A program made the translations under genes and the position numbers. From the NCBI RefSeq assembly GCF_001921205.1, contig NZ_MSIE01000047.1, positions 37,503 through 101,502 on the forward strand: a stretch of DNA of 64,000 bases, written 5' to 3'. The DNA comes from Actinophytocola xanthii (GTDB lineage Bacteria; Actinomycetota; Actinomycetes; Mycobacteriales; Pseudonocardiaceae). This document shows, in pieces, positions 1 through 7,969 of this stretch. Position 1 is the first letter of the stretch; each line of letters begins with the position of its first letter. Below the pieces are notes generated by a model. The model ran no database searches. It worked only from the letters and a program-made list of their open reading frames with translations, and was not told where the DNA came from.

Positions 1-498
1 TTCCTGGTGCTTCCCTCGCTGGTGCTGGCGATCGCGCTGTCCACGGTGCTCGAGCGCGGGGTCGGCACGATCATCCTGGCCATCGGGCTCACCTCGTGGC
101 CGTCGGCGGCCCGGCTGGTCCGCGCGCAGACCCTGACGATCGAGGCCCGGCCCTACATCGAGCGGTCCAAGGCCCTGGGCGGCGGACACCTGCACGTGAT
201 CGGCAAGCACGTGCTGCCGGCTGTGCTGCCGCTGGTGTTCGTGAACACGACGCTCGCGGTCGGCTCGGCCATCGTGGCCGAGTCGACGCTGTCGTTCCTC
301 GGCCTCGGCGACCCGGATCCGATGCGGCCCTCCTGGGGGTCGATGCTGCGCTCGGCCTGGCTGGACAGCGCGGTCATCGCCGGGGCCTGGTGGTACCTGC
401 TGCCGCCGGGCATCGCGATCGGGATCGTGGTGCTGGCGTTCACCATGTGCGGGCGGGCGCTGGAAGCCGTCCTCAACCCACGGCTGCGGGAGGGCTGA
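1..498 (+). CDS. Peptide/nickel-type ABC transporter permease, 5' end outside window
   Basis: This is the C-terminal part of an inner-membrane permease of the DppC/OppC type, which forms half of the channel of an ABC importer for peptides or nickel. The reading frame is already open at base 1, so the N-terminus lies outside. The visible part contains hydrophobic helices and the cytoplasmic EAA loop that contacts the ATPase (around YIERSKALGGG, followed by a conserved VLPAVLPL). The typical family motif STLSFLGLG follows. The stop is 3 nt before the ATPase gene, so the two are in one operon. Substrate cannot be told without the binding protein, which is not in the window. Confidence 0.9.
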   Translation, partial: FLVLPSLVLAIALSTVLERGVGTIILAIGLTSWPSAARLVRAQTLTIEARPYIERSKALGGGHLHVIGKHVLPAVLPLVFVNTTLAVGSAIVAESTLSFLGLGDPDPMRPSWGSMLRSAWLDSAVIAGAWWYLLPPGIAIGIVVLAFTMCGRALEAVLNPRLREG

Positions 499-501
499 GG
501 C

Positions 502-2136
502 GTGGCACTGCTCGACATCAAGGACCTGACCGTCCGCTACACCGGGCGCGGGCGGGAGATCGAGGCCGTGCGCGGGGTGAACCTCTCGCTCGCCCCCGGC
601 GACACGCTCGGGCTAGCGGGCGAGTCCGGGTGCGGCAAGTCGACGCTCGCCATGTCGGTACTGCGGCTGCTGCCGGCCTCCGCCCGGATCGGCGGTGAGA
701 TCCTGCTCGACGGCGAGGACGTCAACACCATGAAGTGGGGCCGGCTGCGGGCCGTGCGATGGACGACCGCGGCGATCGTGTTCCAGGGCGCCATGCACGC
801 GCTGAACCCGGTACGCCGGGTCCGCGACCAGATCGCCGAACCGATCGTGCTGCACGCCGACACCCCGCCCCCACCCGCGGCCCTGCGCCGCCGGGTCGAC
901 GAGCTGCTCGCCCAGGTCGAGCTGCCCGCCGAGAAGGGCGAGTCGTACCCGCACGAGCTCTCCGGCGGCCAGAAGCAACGCGTCATGATCGCCATGGCGC
1001 TGGCCTGCGAGCCGAGGCTGGTGATCGCCGACGAGCCGACGACCGCGCTCGACGTAATCGTCCAGGCCCAGGTGCTCGCGCTGCTGAGCAGGCTGGTCAC
1101 CGAGCAGGACATCGGCCTGATCATGATCAGCCACGACCTGGCCGTGCTCGCCGCGACCTGCCGCCGCCTCGCGGTGATGTACGAGGGCAGGCTCGTGGAG
1201 GAGGGGGAGTCGGCCGCGGTGATCGGCCGGCCCGAGCACCCGCACACCGCCGCGCTGGCCGCGGCGTTCCCCACCGTCGGGGACCCCGAGTACCGGTACG
1301 CGCCGGCCACCTCCAGCGAGCTGGGCCTGCCCGACCCGCCGCCCCCGCCGAGCGGGGAGCCGCTGCTGCGCACCGAGGGCCTGCGGGTCACGTTCACCGG
1401 CCGAGGCCGGTCGGTGACGACGGCGGTGGCGGGGGTGGACCTGGAGGTGCACGCGGGGGAGATCGTCGCCCTGGTCGGCCAGTCCGGGTCCGGCAAGACG
1501 ACCCTCGCCCGGACCGTCCTGGGCCTGCAGCGGCCCACGGCCGGCCGCGTGGTGTTCGACGGCACGCCGCTGCCGACCGGCACGCGGGGCCTGCGGGCGT
1601 ACCGCCGGCAGGTGCAGCTGGTGCTGCAGGACCCGACCAGCGCCCTGAACCCGCGGCACAGCGTCTACGAGTCGGTCGCCGAGGGCCTGCGCATCCACAA
1701 GATGCCGGGCGACGAGCGTGCGCGGGTGGCCGCGGCGCTGGAGGCGGCGGAGCTGCGGCCGGCGGAGGAGTTCATGCCGCTGCTGCCCCACCAGCTCTCC
1801 GGCGGGCAGCGCCAGCGGGTGGTGATCGCCGGGGCGTTGGCCCTGGAACCACGACTGCTGGTGGCCGACGAGCCGGTGGCCTCACTCGACGCGTCGGTCC
1901 GCGGGGAGATCCTGGCGCTGCTGCTGCGGCTGCGTGCCCGCCTGGGGCTCGCCGCGCTGGTGATCACCCACGACCTCGGCCTGGCCTGGAACATCGCCGA
2001 CCGCGTCGCGGTGATGTACCGCGGCGAGCTGGTCGAGGTGGGCCCGGTGGACGAGGTACTCCGCTCGCCCACCCACGACTACACCCGCTCCCTGCTGGCA
2101 GCCCTACCAACCCTGGGAACCCCCGCCGAGCACTAA
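502..2136 (+). CDS. ABC transporter ATP-binding protein, two fused NBDs (DppD-DppF type)
   Basis: This 544-residue protein contains both ATPases of a peptide/nickel importer in one chain. NBD1 (about residues 5-255) has Walker A GESGCGKST, signature LSGGQKQRV and Walker B LVIADEPTTALD. NBD2 (about 290-540) has GQSGSGKTT, LSGGQRQRV and LLVADEPVASLD, so both sites look intact. A proline-rich linker (PDPPPPPSGEP) separates them. In many bacteria these are two genes, DppD and DppF; fusion is common in actinobacteria. Translation starts at GTG 502, three bases after the permease stop, implying coupling. It would energise import through the upstream permeases at the cytoplasmic face of the membrane. 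Confidence 0.93.
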   Translation: MALLDIKDLTVRYTGRGREIEAVRGVNLSLAPGDTLGLAGESGCGKSTLAMSVLRLLPASARIGGEILLDGEDVNTMKWGRLRAVRWTTAAIVFQGAMHALNPVRRVRDQIAEPIVLHADTPPPPAALRRRVDELLAQVELPAEKGESYPHELSGGQKQRVMIAMALACEPRLVIADEPTTALDVIVQAQVLALLSRLVTEQDIGLIMISHDLAVLAATCRRLAVMYEGRLVEEGESAAVIGRPEHPHTAALAAAFPTVGDPEYRYAPATSSELGLPDPPPPPSGEPLLRTEGLRVTFTGRGRSVTTAVAGVDLEVHAGEIVALVGQSGSGKTTLARTVLGLQRPTAGRVVFDGTPLPTGTRGLRAYRRQVQLVLQDPTSALNPRHSVYESVAEGLRIHKMPGDERARVAAALEAAELRPAEEFMPLLPHQLSGGQRQRVVIAGALALEPRLLVADEPVASLDASVRGEILALLLRLRARLGLAALVITHDLGLAWNIADRVAVMYRGELVEVGPVDEVLRSPTHDYTRSLLAALPTLGTPAEH

Positions 2137-2154
2137 GGCACGCCCGTCTCCGGA

Positions 2155-3531
2155 TCAGGACCGCTCCCCGCGGATCCCCCGCAGCGAGCGGTCCAGCGCG
2201 GACGCGGCCAGGAAGAGGATCGCCGCGCCGAGCATGACCAGGGCCAGGTCGTGCAGGCCGGCGGTGTCGGCGCCGTGGCCGAGGAACGCGCCGTTGGCCG
2301 CGGCGGCGAGCATCGCGCCGAGGTAGGAGAAGGTCCGCAGCAACCCGGCCGACGCACCCATTCGCTCCGCCTCGACCTGGTGGTACATGGCGTTCTGGTT
2401 GCCCAGTGCGTTGAGCCCCTGCGGAAGGCCGAGGACCGCGGCGATCAGCACGAGCAGCCACACCGGGCTGGCGCCGTCCACGAACAACAGCAGCGCGCAG
2501 CCGGTGACCTGGGTCAGCCCGCCGACGACCAGCTTGCCGCGGACCTCGACCCGCCGTCCCGTGATGGCGGATACCGTGATCGCGGTGAGGAACAGCGGCA
2601 GCAGCACGAGCCCCGCCACCGTGGGCGAGAGCCCCCGGCCGTGCTCGAGCCACTGGGTGAACCCGTAGAGGAACGAGTAGGAGACGGCGAAGGTCAGCAG
2701 CGTCCGCCCGAACGTCACCAGCAGCGGTCCGTTGCCGCCCAGCACCCGCAGGTCGATGAACGGGTCGTCGACCCGCAGCTCCCGCACGGCGAGCGCGGCG
2801 CCGGCGGCGAGGGTCACCGGGACCAGATACCAGTGCCGCCAGTCCATCAGGAACAGCAGCAGTGCGGTCAGCGCGACGGCGAACAACGCCATCCCGGGCA
2901 GGTCCAGCCGGGCCGGGCGCCGCTCGCGGCGCGGCAGCCGCCACACGCCCAGGGCGAGGCAGGCGAGCGAGAGCGGGACGTTGACGGTGAACGTGGTCCG
3001 CCACCCACCGAGCTCGGTCAGCAACCCGCCGAGGGTCGGCCCGACCACCGACACGACCTGCCCGGCCACCGCCAGCACGGTCAGCGCACCGGTCGGGCTC
3101 CCCGACCCCGCCTCCCCGCGGATCAGCGACATCGCCGCCGGGTAGCCGGCGCAGGTGCCCAGGCCGAGGAGCACCCGCGCGGCGATCAGCACCCCGAGGT
3201 CGGGCGCCACCGCGCCGAGCACCCCGGCCACGCCGACCAGCCCGGCGCCGACCAGGTACACCGGCCGGGGTCCGACCATGTCGACCAGCCGGCCGGCGAC
3301 CGGCTGGCCGACGGCCGTGGCGAGGTACAGGGCGGACACCAACCAGGCGGTCTCGGCCGGCGGGGCGCCGAACGCCACGCCGATCGGGACGAGCGCCACC
3401 GCGATCATCGAGGAGTTGACCGGGTTCAGCACCACGCCGAGCACCATCGGCAGGATCAGCGAGCGGTCGAAACCCGCCGCGGTCACGGCCGGGGACGCCG
3501 GCGGCCGCTGCGTTCCGGTGCCCTCCGCCAT
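2155..3531 (-). CDS. MFS transporter, DHA2-like multidrug efflux
   Basis: A 458-residue polytopic membrane protein of the major facilitator superfamily. The opening helix carries NPVNSSMIAVALVPIG, and helix 2-3 has the motif-A-like loop GRLVDMVGPRPVYL, both typical of drug:H+ antiporters of the DHA2 group. The sequence is almost entirely hydrophobic helices ending in a short Arg-rich tail. It is transcribed away from the mannosyltransferase genes and ends 19 bp from the convergent ABC ATPase stop. A -10-like TACGGT (3543 to 3538 on the minus strand) ends 6 nt before the ATG, so the mRNA may be leaderless. The substrate is unknown. Confidence 0.88.
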   Translation of the reverse strand: MAEGTGTQRPPASPAVTAAGFDRSLILPMVLGVVLNPVNSSMIAVALVPIGVAFGAPPAETAWLVSALYLATAVGQPVAGRLVDMVGPRPVYLVGAGLVGVAGVLGAVAPDLGVLIAARVLLGLGTCAGYPAAMSLIRGEAGSGSPTGALTVLAVAGQVVSVVGPTLGGLLTELGGWRTTFTVNVPLSLACLALGVWRLPRRERRPARLDLPGMALFAVALTALLLFLMDWRHWYLVPVTLAAGAALAVRELRVDDPFIDLRVLGGNGPLLVTFGRTLLTFAVSYSFLYGFTQWLEHGRGLSPTVAGLVLLPLFLTAITVSAITGRRVEVRGKLVVGGLTQVTGCALLLFVDGASPVWLLVLIAAVLGLPQGLNALGNQNAMYHQVEAERMGASAGLLRTFSYLGAMLAAAANGAFLGHGADTAGLHDLALVMLGAAILFLAASALDRSLRGIRGERS

Positions 3532-3537
3532 GGCGGC

Positions 3538-3698
3538 ACCGTATTTTCCCCCGCCCCTGACTGTCCAGCTGGGACCGAGGCGACACGCGCCGGACGAGGC
3601 GCCGCCCGGTGATCGCTACCACCGGTGTCCCGGCAGGTACCGCGGGTCGAGCCGAAACGGGCCGCTCCGGCAAACAGACCAACGCTCCTGTGTAATCT
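3538..3698. promoter_or_regulatory. Divergent promoter region between MFS and mannosyltransferase genes
   Basis: The 176-bp gap holds no gene. On the minus strand TACGGT (3543-3538) lies 6 nt before the MFS start. On the plus strand TAATCT (3693-3698) lies 9 nt before the ATG at 3708. Both are plausible -10 hexamers. I see no convincing -35 hexamer or long palindrome. Confidence 0.4.
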
Positions 3699-3707
3699 CA
3701 AGCCGCC

Positions 3708-5255
3708 ATGTCTACCACCACCGGGGCGCCACCTGTGACCACCGTCGACGACGCGACCTCCGCGGAATCCGGTGTGCGGCGCACGCATCCGCTGCCGGTA
3801 CGCACGATCGCGCTCGGCACGGTCGGGAGCCTGCTGATCCTGGTCAGCGCGCTCGGTGCGGGCGCCATCCTCGCGCAGGACCCGCTGATCGGCCGGGGCG
3901 CGATGTCCTGGATCCGGTACGGCCACGGGCGCATGCTGGCGACCGTCGTGCTCTACACCGGCTTCCTGCTGGTCGTCTGGGCCTGGGTGCGCCTGGGCCG
4001 GCACGTGCTGGCCGGGCGGGTGGGCACCAGGCCGGTCCTGGTGGCGGCGGCCTGCTGGATCGTCCCGATGCTGCTCTCGCCGCCGGTGTTCAGCCGCGAC
4101 GCCTACCTCTACATCGCCTACGGAACCCTGCCGCTGCACGGGTTCGACCCGTTCACCGTCGGGCCGGGCAACCTCGACGTGGACCCGGTGGTGGACAACG
4201 TCGACTCGTTCTGGCAGAGCACGCCCGCGCCCTACGGGCCGCTGTTCATCCTGCTCGCCAAGGGAGTCATCTCGCTCACCGGCACGAACATGATCCTGGG
4301 CGTGCTGCTGATGCGGCTCGGCCTCGTGGTCGGCGTGCTGCTGCTGATGTGGGCTCTGCCGGTGCTGGTCCGTCACCTCGGCGGGCGGCTGCCGGTCGCG
4401 ATGTGGCTGGCGATCGCCGGCCCGATGACCGTGGTGCACCTGATCGGCGGCCCGCACAACGACGTCCTCATGGTCGGTTTCCTGGCCGCGGGAACGGCGC
4501 TCGTGCTCGAGCGGCGCCATGTCGCCGGCATCGCGCTGGTGACGGTCGGCGTCGCGGTGAAGGCCACCGGTGCGGTGGCGCTGCCGTTCCTGGTGTGGGT
4601 CTGGGCCGGGCACCTCCACTCGACCCGCTGGCGGAACTTCGCCCGCGCGTGCGCCTGCTCGGTCGGGATCTTCGTGGCCACGTTCGCCGTCGCCACGCTC
4701 GTCTCCGGGGTCAACCTGGGCTGGATCGCCGCGCTGGACGCGCCGACGGCCATCGTGAACTGGCTGTCGCTGCCCACCGGGGTGGGGGAGATCATCCACT
4801 CGGTGGTCGGGCTGGTCATCGACCTGGACAAGGTCTACTTCGTCAACGCGCTGCGCGTGGTCGGCGGGATCCTGATGATCGTGATCCTGGTCAAGCAGTG
4901 GTGGCGGGCCAGGGACGGCGGACCCGACGCGGTCAAGCGGGCCGCGATCGCCCTGCTGGTGGTGGCGATCCTCTCCCCGGCCACCCTGCCCTGGTACCTC
5001 ACCTGGGGCTTCATGCTCGCCGCCGCCCTGCCCTGGAAGCGCCGACAGCTCGCGGTGCAGGTGAGCCTGGCCGTGTTCCTGGTGCTGACCTACACCCCCG
5101 CCGGCGACGACCTGCTCTACAACTGGCTGTTCATCGCCTGCGCCGCGGGCGTCTCGGTGCTCGCCGGCGTCTCGCTGCTGCGCCACGACCCGCTCAACCT
5201 GTTCGCCGCCGACCGGGAACCACTTCTCGCGGTCGGGCCCGGTGTTACGCGCTGA
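3708..5255 (+). CDS. GT-C alpha-1,6-mannosyltransferase, MptB-like (copy 1)
   Basis: A 515-residue multi-pass membrane glycosyltransferase resembling MptB/MptA, which use polyprenol-phosphomannose to build the alpha-1,6-mannan backbone of lipomannan-type glycolipids outside the membrane. After an about 30-residue cytoplasmic N-terminus come repeated hydrophobic helices. The first extracytoplasmic loop carries the Asp-containing GT-C motif in SRDAYLYIAYG, followed by FWQSTPAPYGPLFILL. The donor would be made by the Ppm1-type synthase at 34655-35416. The gene overlaps its downstream paralogue by 14 nt, so the pair is co-transcribed. Family assignment is confident; the exact acceptor is not visible. 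Confidence 0.85.
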   Translation: MSTTTGAPPVTTVDDATSAESGVRRTHPLPVRTIALGTVGSLLILVSALGAGAILAQDPLIGRGAMSWIRYGHGRMLATVVLYTGFLLVVWAWVRLGRHVLAGRVGTRPVLVAAACWIVPMLLSPPVFSRDAYLYIAYGTLPLHGFDPFTVGPGNLDVDPVVDNVDSFWQSTPAPYGPLFILLAKGVISLTGTNMILGVLLMRLGLVVGVLLLMWALPVLVRHLGGRLPVAMWLAIAGPMTVVHLIGGPHNDVLMVGFLAAGTALVLERRHVAGIALVTVGVAVKATGAVALPFLVWVWAGHLHSTRWRNFARACACSVGIFVATFAVATLVSGVNLGWIAALDAPTAIVNWLSLPTGVGEIIHSVVGLVIDLDKVYFVNALRVVGGILMIVILVKQWWRARDGGPDAVKRAAIALLVVAILSPATLPWYLTWGFMLAAALPWKRRQLAVQVSLAVFLVLTYTPAGDDLLYNWLFIACAAGVSVLAGVSLLRHDPLNLFAADREPLLAVGPGVTR

Positions 5256-6747
5256 CCCCGCCGCCCCTGAGATGGCCCCCGAGATGGCCACCGAGCAGGT
5301 GGGGCGGAGCGGGCAGCGGCCGTGGCGGCGGCCCCTCGTCCTGGGCACGGTCGGCTCGGTCCTGATCCTCGTCGGCGGGCTGGGCGCCGCGGCCGGCGCC
5401 GTGCGCGACCCGCTGATGTCCGAGGGGCCGATCTCGTGGATGCGTTACGGCCACGGGAAGATGCTCGCCGCCCTCGTCGTCTACCTCGGTTACGTGCTGC
5501 TGGTGACGGCCTGGGTGCGGCTGGGCCGCCACGTCCTGGCCGGCCGGGCCGGCACCCGTCCGGTGCTGCTCGCCGCCGCGTGCTGGACGGTACCGCCGCT
5601 GGTCGCGCCGGTCGCGCTGTTCACCCGGGACGTGTACTCCTACCTCGCCCAGGGAGCCATCGCGCTGCAGGGCTTCGACCCGTTCACGGTCGGGCCGACC
5701 GTGCTGCCCGAGCCCGAGTTCATCGAGAACGTGCACCCGTTCTGGCAGAGCACGCCCGCTCCGTACGGACCGCTGTTCATCCTGCTCGTCAAGGGGATCG
5801 TCGCGGTGACCGGGACGAACATCGTCGCCGGGGTGTTGGCGGTCAAGCTGACGAACCTGCTCGGGCTGGCGCTGCTGCTGTGGGCGCTGCCCAGGCTGGT
5901 GCGCCACCTCGGCGGCAGCCTGCCGGTGGCGGCGTGGCTGCTGGTCGCCGGGCCGCTCACTGTGGTGCACCTGCTCGGCGGTCCACACAACGACCTGCTG
6001 ATGGTCGGTTTCCTGGCCGCGGGAACGGCGCTGGTGCTGGACCGCCGGCACGTGGCGGGCATCGCGCTGGTGACGCTCGGCGTGGCGGTGAAGGCCAGCG
6101 CGGCGGTCGCGCTGCCGTTCCTGGTCTGGGTGTGGGCGGGGCACCTGGCCTCCGCCGGGTGGCGGGCCTTCGCGCGGGCGTGCGCCGGCGCGGTCGCGGT
6201 GTTCGCCGTGGTGTTCGGCGCGGTCACCCTGGCCGCCGGGGTGGACCTGGGCTGGGTGACGATGGTGAACGCCTCGTCCCGGCTGGTGAACTGGCTGTCG
6301 CTGCCGACCGCGGCGGGGGAGCTGCTGCACGCGGTCTTCGGCGGTCTGCTCGACCTGTCCCGCGACCCGTTCGTCACCGTCACGCGGGTGCTCGGCACCG
6401 TGCTGTTGGTGGTCGTGCTCGCCCGGCAGTGGTGGGCGGCGCGGGTAGGCGGTGTTGCCGCGGTACGCCGGGCGGGCGTGGCCCTGTTCGCGGTCGCGGT
6501 GCTCTCGCCCACGATGCTGCCCTGGTACCTGACGTGGGCCCTGGCGATCGCGGCGGCGTGGGCGTGGAAGCCCCGGCAGCTCGCGGTGGCAGTGGGGCTC
6601 AGCGCGTTCATGGCCGCGCCGTACTCGCCCGAGGGCGAGACCATGCTCTACGTGTGGGGACTGATGATCGCCGCGATCGCCCTGTCGGTGCTGGCGGCGG
6701 TGTCGCTCGTACGCCCCGACCCGCTCCGCCTGTCCGAGCGCTCCTGA
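5242..6747 (+). CDS. GT-C alpha-1,6-mannosyltransferase, MptB-like (copy 2)
   Basis: A 501-residue paralogue of the preceding gene with the same layout: Asp motif TRDVYSYLAQG, then FWQSTPAPYGPLFILL, then GGPHNDLLMVGFLAAGTALVL. The two proteins align along their whole length, so they arose by tandem duplication. Several blocks are also nearly identical in DNA (for example around 4468 and 6001). The start at GTG 5242 gives a 14-nt overlap with copy 1; in-frame ATGs at 5272 and 5284 are alternatives, since the N-terminal tail is not conserved. Divergence in the external loops may mean different acceptors, but this is inference. Confidence 0.85.
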   Translation: MLRADPAAPEMAPEMATEQVGRSGQRPWRRPLVLGTVGSVLILVGGLGAAAGAVRDPLMSEGPISWMRYGHGKMLAALVVYLGYVLLVTAWVRLGRHVLAGRAGTRPVLLAAACWTVPPLVAPVALFTRDVYSYLAQGAIALQGFDPFTVGPTVLPEPEFIENVHPFWQSTPAPYGPLFILLVKGIVAVTGTNIVAGVLAVKLTNLLGLALLLWALPRLVRHLGGSLPVAAWLLVAGPLTVVHLLGGPHNDLLMVGFLAAGTALVLDRRHVAGIALVTLGVAVKASAAVALPFLVWVWAGHLASAGWRAFARACAGAVAVFAVVFGAVTLAAGVDLGWVTMVNASSRLVNWLSLPTAAGELLHAVFGGLLDLSRDPFVTVTRVLGTVLLVVVLARQWWAARVGGVAAVRRAGVALFAVAVLSPTMLPWYLTWALAIAAAWAWKPRQLAVAVGLSAFMAAPYSPEGETMLYVWGLMIAAIALSVLAAVSLVRPDPLRLSERS

Positions 6748-6755
6748 TCGACATC

Positions 6756-6785
6756 TTGACGTGCAGCCGTTTGGCTGCATAAACT
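6756..6785 (+). promoter_or_regulatory. Promoter of the ArsR-SRPBCC gene
   Basis: TTGACG (6756-6761) and TAAACT (6780-6785) are separated by exactly 18 bp, a good match to a vegetative -35/-10 pair. The 18-bp spacer is itself the first palindromic operator. Transcription should start near 6792, inside the second operator, leaving a leader of about 34 nt with a GAGGGGTGAG ribosome-binding site before ATG 6826. Confidence 0.75.
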
Positions 6786-6809
6786 CCATCATGCAGCCAA
6801 ACGGCTGCA
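6762..6809 (+). promoter_or_regulatory. Double palindromic operator, probable ArsR autoregulatory site
   Basis: Two 18-bp sites, TGCAGCCGTTTGGCTGCA (6762-6779) and TGCAGCCAAACGGCTGCA (6792-6809), are exact reverse complements of each other. Each also has perfect 7-bp inverted arms (TGCAGCC/GGCTGCA). They are 12 bp apart. The first fills the promoter spacer and the second covers the expected transcription start. This placement, directly before an ArsR-type repressor, suggests strong autorepression. Confidence 0.85.
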
Positions 6810-6825
6810 TGTTGAGGGGTGAGAC

Positions 6826-7626
6826 ATGGACGAGGTGTTCCGGGCGCTGGCCGACCCCAGCCGCCGCCAACTGCTCGACAAACTCAACGACCGCAACGGC
6901 CAGAGCCTGCGCGAGCTGTGCGCCGGGCTGGAGATGGCGCGCCAGTCGGTCAGCAAGCACCTCGCCGTCCTCGTCGAGGCCAACCTCGTGACGACCGCAT
7001 GGCAGGGGCGGGAGAAGTTGCACTACCTCAACGCCGAACCCATCAACGGCATCGCCCGACGCTGGATCCACCGGTACGACCGGGACCGGGTCGACGCGCT
7101 GGCCGACCTGAAGGCAGCCCTGGAGGAGCCCGTGGAGACCACGTTCGTCTACACCACCTATATCCGCACCACCCCCGAGCGGCTCTGGCGCGCGCTGACC
7201 GAGCCGGAGTTCACCCGCCGGTACTGGGGCGGGCTGGAGCTCGTCTCCGACTGGCGGGTGGGCTCCCCGGTCCTGCTGCGCGCCGAGCCGGACGGACCGG
7301 CCCAGGACCACGACCAGGTCGTGCTCGAGGCCGACCCGCACCGCAGGCTCGCCTACAGCTGGCACAACTACCAGCCCGAGCACGCCGAACTGTTCGGCTG
7401 GTCTGCCGAACGGCTGGACGAGCTGCGGCGCGAGCCGCGCACGCGGGTCGGTTTCGACCTCGCCGACCTCGGGGACGGGCGGGTCCGGCTCACCGTGACC
7501 CACGCCGGGTTCGCCGGCGAGACCGAGATGTACAAGGCGGTCAGCGGCCGGCTCGAGCACACCGGCGGCTGGCCGGAGCTGCTCGCCGACCTGAAGACGC
7601 TGCTGGAGTCGGCACTGGTCGGGTAG
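6826..7626 (+). CDS. ArsR-family regulator fused to an SRPBCC (AHSA1-like) domain
   Basis: A 266-residue two-domain protein. Residues 1-95 form an ArsR-type winged helix (MDEVFRALADPSRRQLLDKL, recognition helix near RQSVSKHLAVL). Residues about 105-262 form an SRPBCC/AHSA1-type ligand-binding fold (TTFVYTTYIRTTPERLWRAL, later YWGGLELVSDWRVG). No Cys-based metal site is visible, so the sensed signal is probably a small hydrophobic ligand in the SRPBCC cavity rather than a metal. This is inferred from the domain pairing, which is known in actinobacteria. It has its own promoter and a double operator immediately upstream, and appears to be a single-gene unit followed by a hairpin terminator. Confidence 0.9.
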   Translation: MDEVFRALADPSRRQLLDKLNDRNGQSLRELCAGLEMARQSVSKHLAVLVEANLVTTAWQGREKLHYLNAEPINGIARRWIHRYDRDRVDALADLKAALEEPVETTFVYTTYIRTTPERLWRALTEPEFTRRYWGGLELVSDWRVGSPVLLRAEPDGPAQDHDQVVLEADPHRRLAYSWHNYQPEHAELFGWSAERLDELRREPRTRVGFDLADLGDGRVRLTVTHAGFAGETEMYKAVSGRLEHTGGWPELLADLKTLLESALVG

Positions 7627-7636
7627 GCCACCGACC

Positions 7637-7669
7637 ACGGGTCCCACGGCGCCGCGCCACGGGACCCGT
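7637..7669 (+). terminator. Hairpin after the ArsR-SRPBCC gene
   Basis: Arms ACGGGTCCC (7637-7645) and GGGACCCGT (7661-7669) pair perfectly around a 15-nt GC-rich loop, 10 nt after the stop codon. There is no long U-run, as is usual for actinobacterial terminators. Confidence 0.6.
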
Positions 7670-7681
7670 TCCGACCAGCGG

Positions 7682-7911
7682 CTACGAGCCGACGACGTCG
7701 CGGGTCACGGCCGCCTGCTCGGTGAGCACCCCGCTGATCATCGTCTGGGTCTCGTTGATCTTGTCCACGATCACGCTGATCCCCGAGCGAGACCACGACG
7801 CTGCCGGCGTCGCCCTGGATCGCGGTGATCAGCCTGGCCACGTTCTGCCTCGGCGACCACCTCCTCGGCGTGTACGCTGTCCTGCCTGTGTCCCGACCTG
7901 AAGAAAGCCAT
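7682..7911 (-). pseudogene. Remnant of a methyl-accepting chemotaxis protein signalling domain
   Basis: On the minus strand an ATG at 7911 preceded by AGGTGAGGC starts MAFFRSGHRQDSVHAEEV. In a second frame comes NVARLITAIQGDAGSVVVSLG. In a third frame comes ISVIVDKINETQTMISGVLTE, ending shortly after in DVVGS and a TAG at 7682-7684. Together these resemble the C-terminal end of an MCP cytoplasmic coiled coil (pattern I-x-AIQ, later INETQ, then an EQAAVTRDV-like end). One frame change falls in a GGGG run near 7787, as expected for a one-base insertion; a second one-base change lies near 7840. No complete receptor or other chemotaxis gene is nearby, so this looks like a decayed, shortened relic. 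Confidence 0.65.
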
Positions 7912-7969
7912 GCCTCACCTCGCCTTGACTCGGATGGATGTGAGGAATGGCCCAGGATGTGTTCGGGTG

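Noticed and set aside
1964..3682. Long open frame on the minus strand across the MFS gene region
   Set aside because: It is a shadow of the MFS gene in another frame, rich in Arg/Gly/Ala and Pro as expected from high-GC shadow translation, and has no domain.
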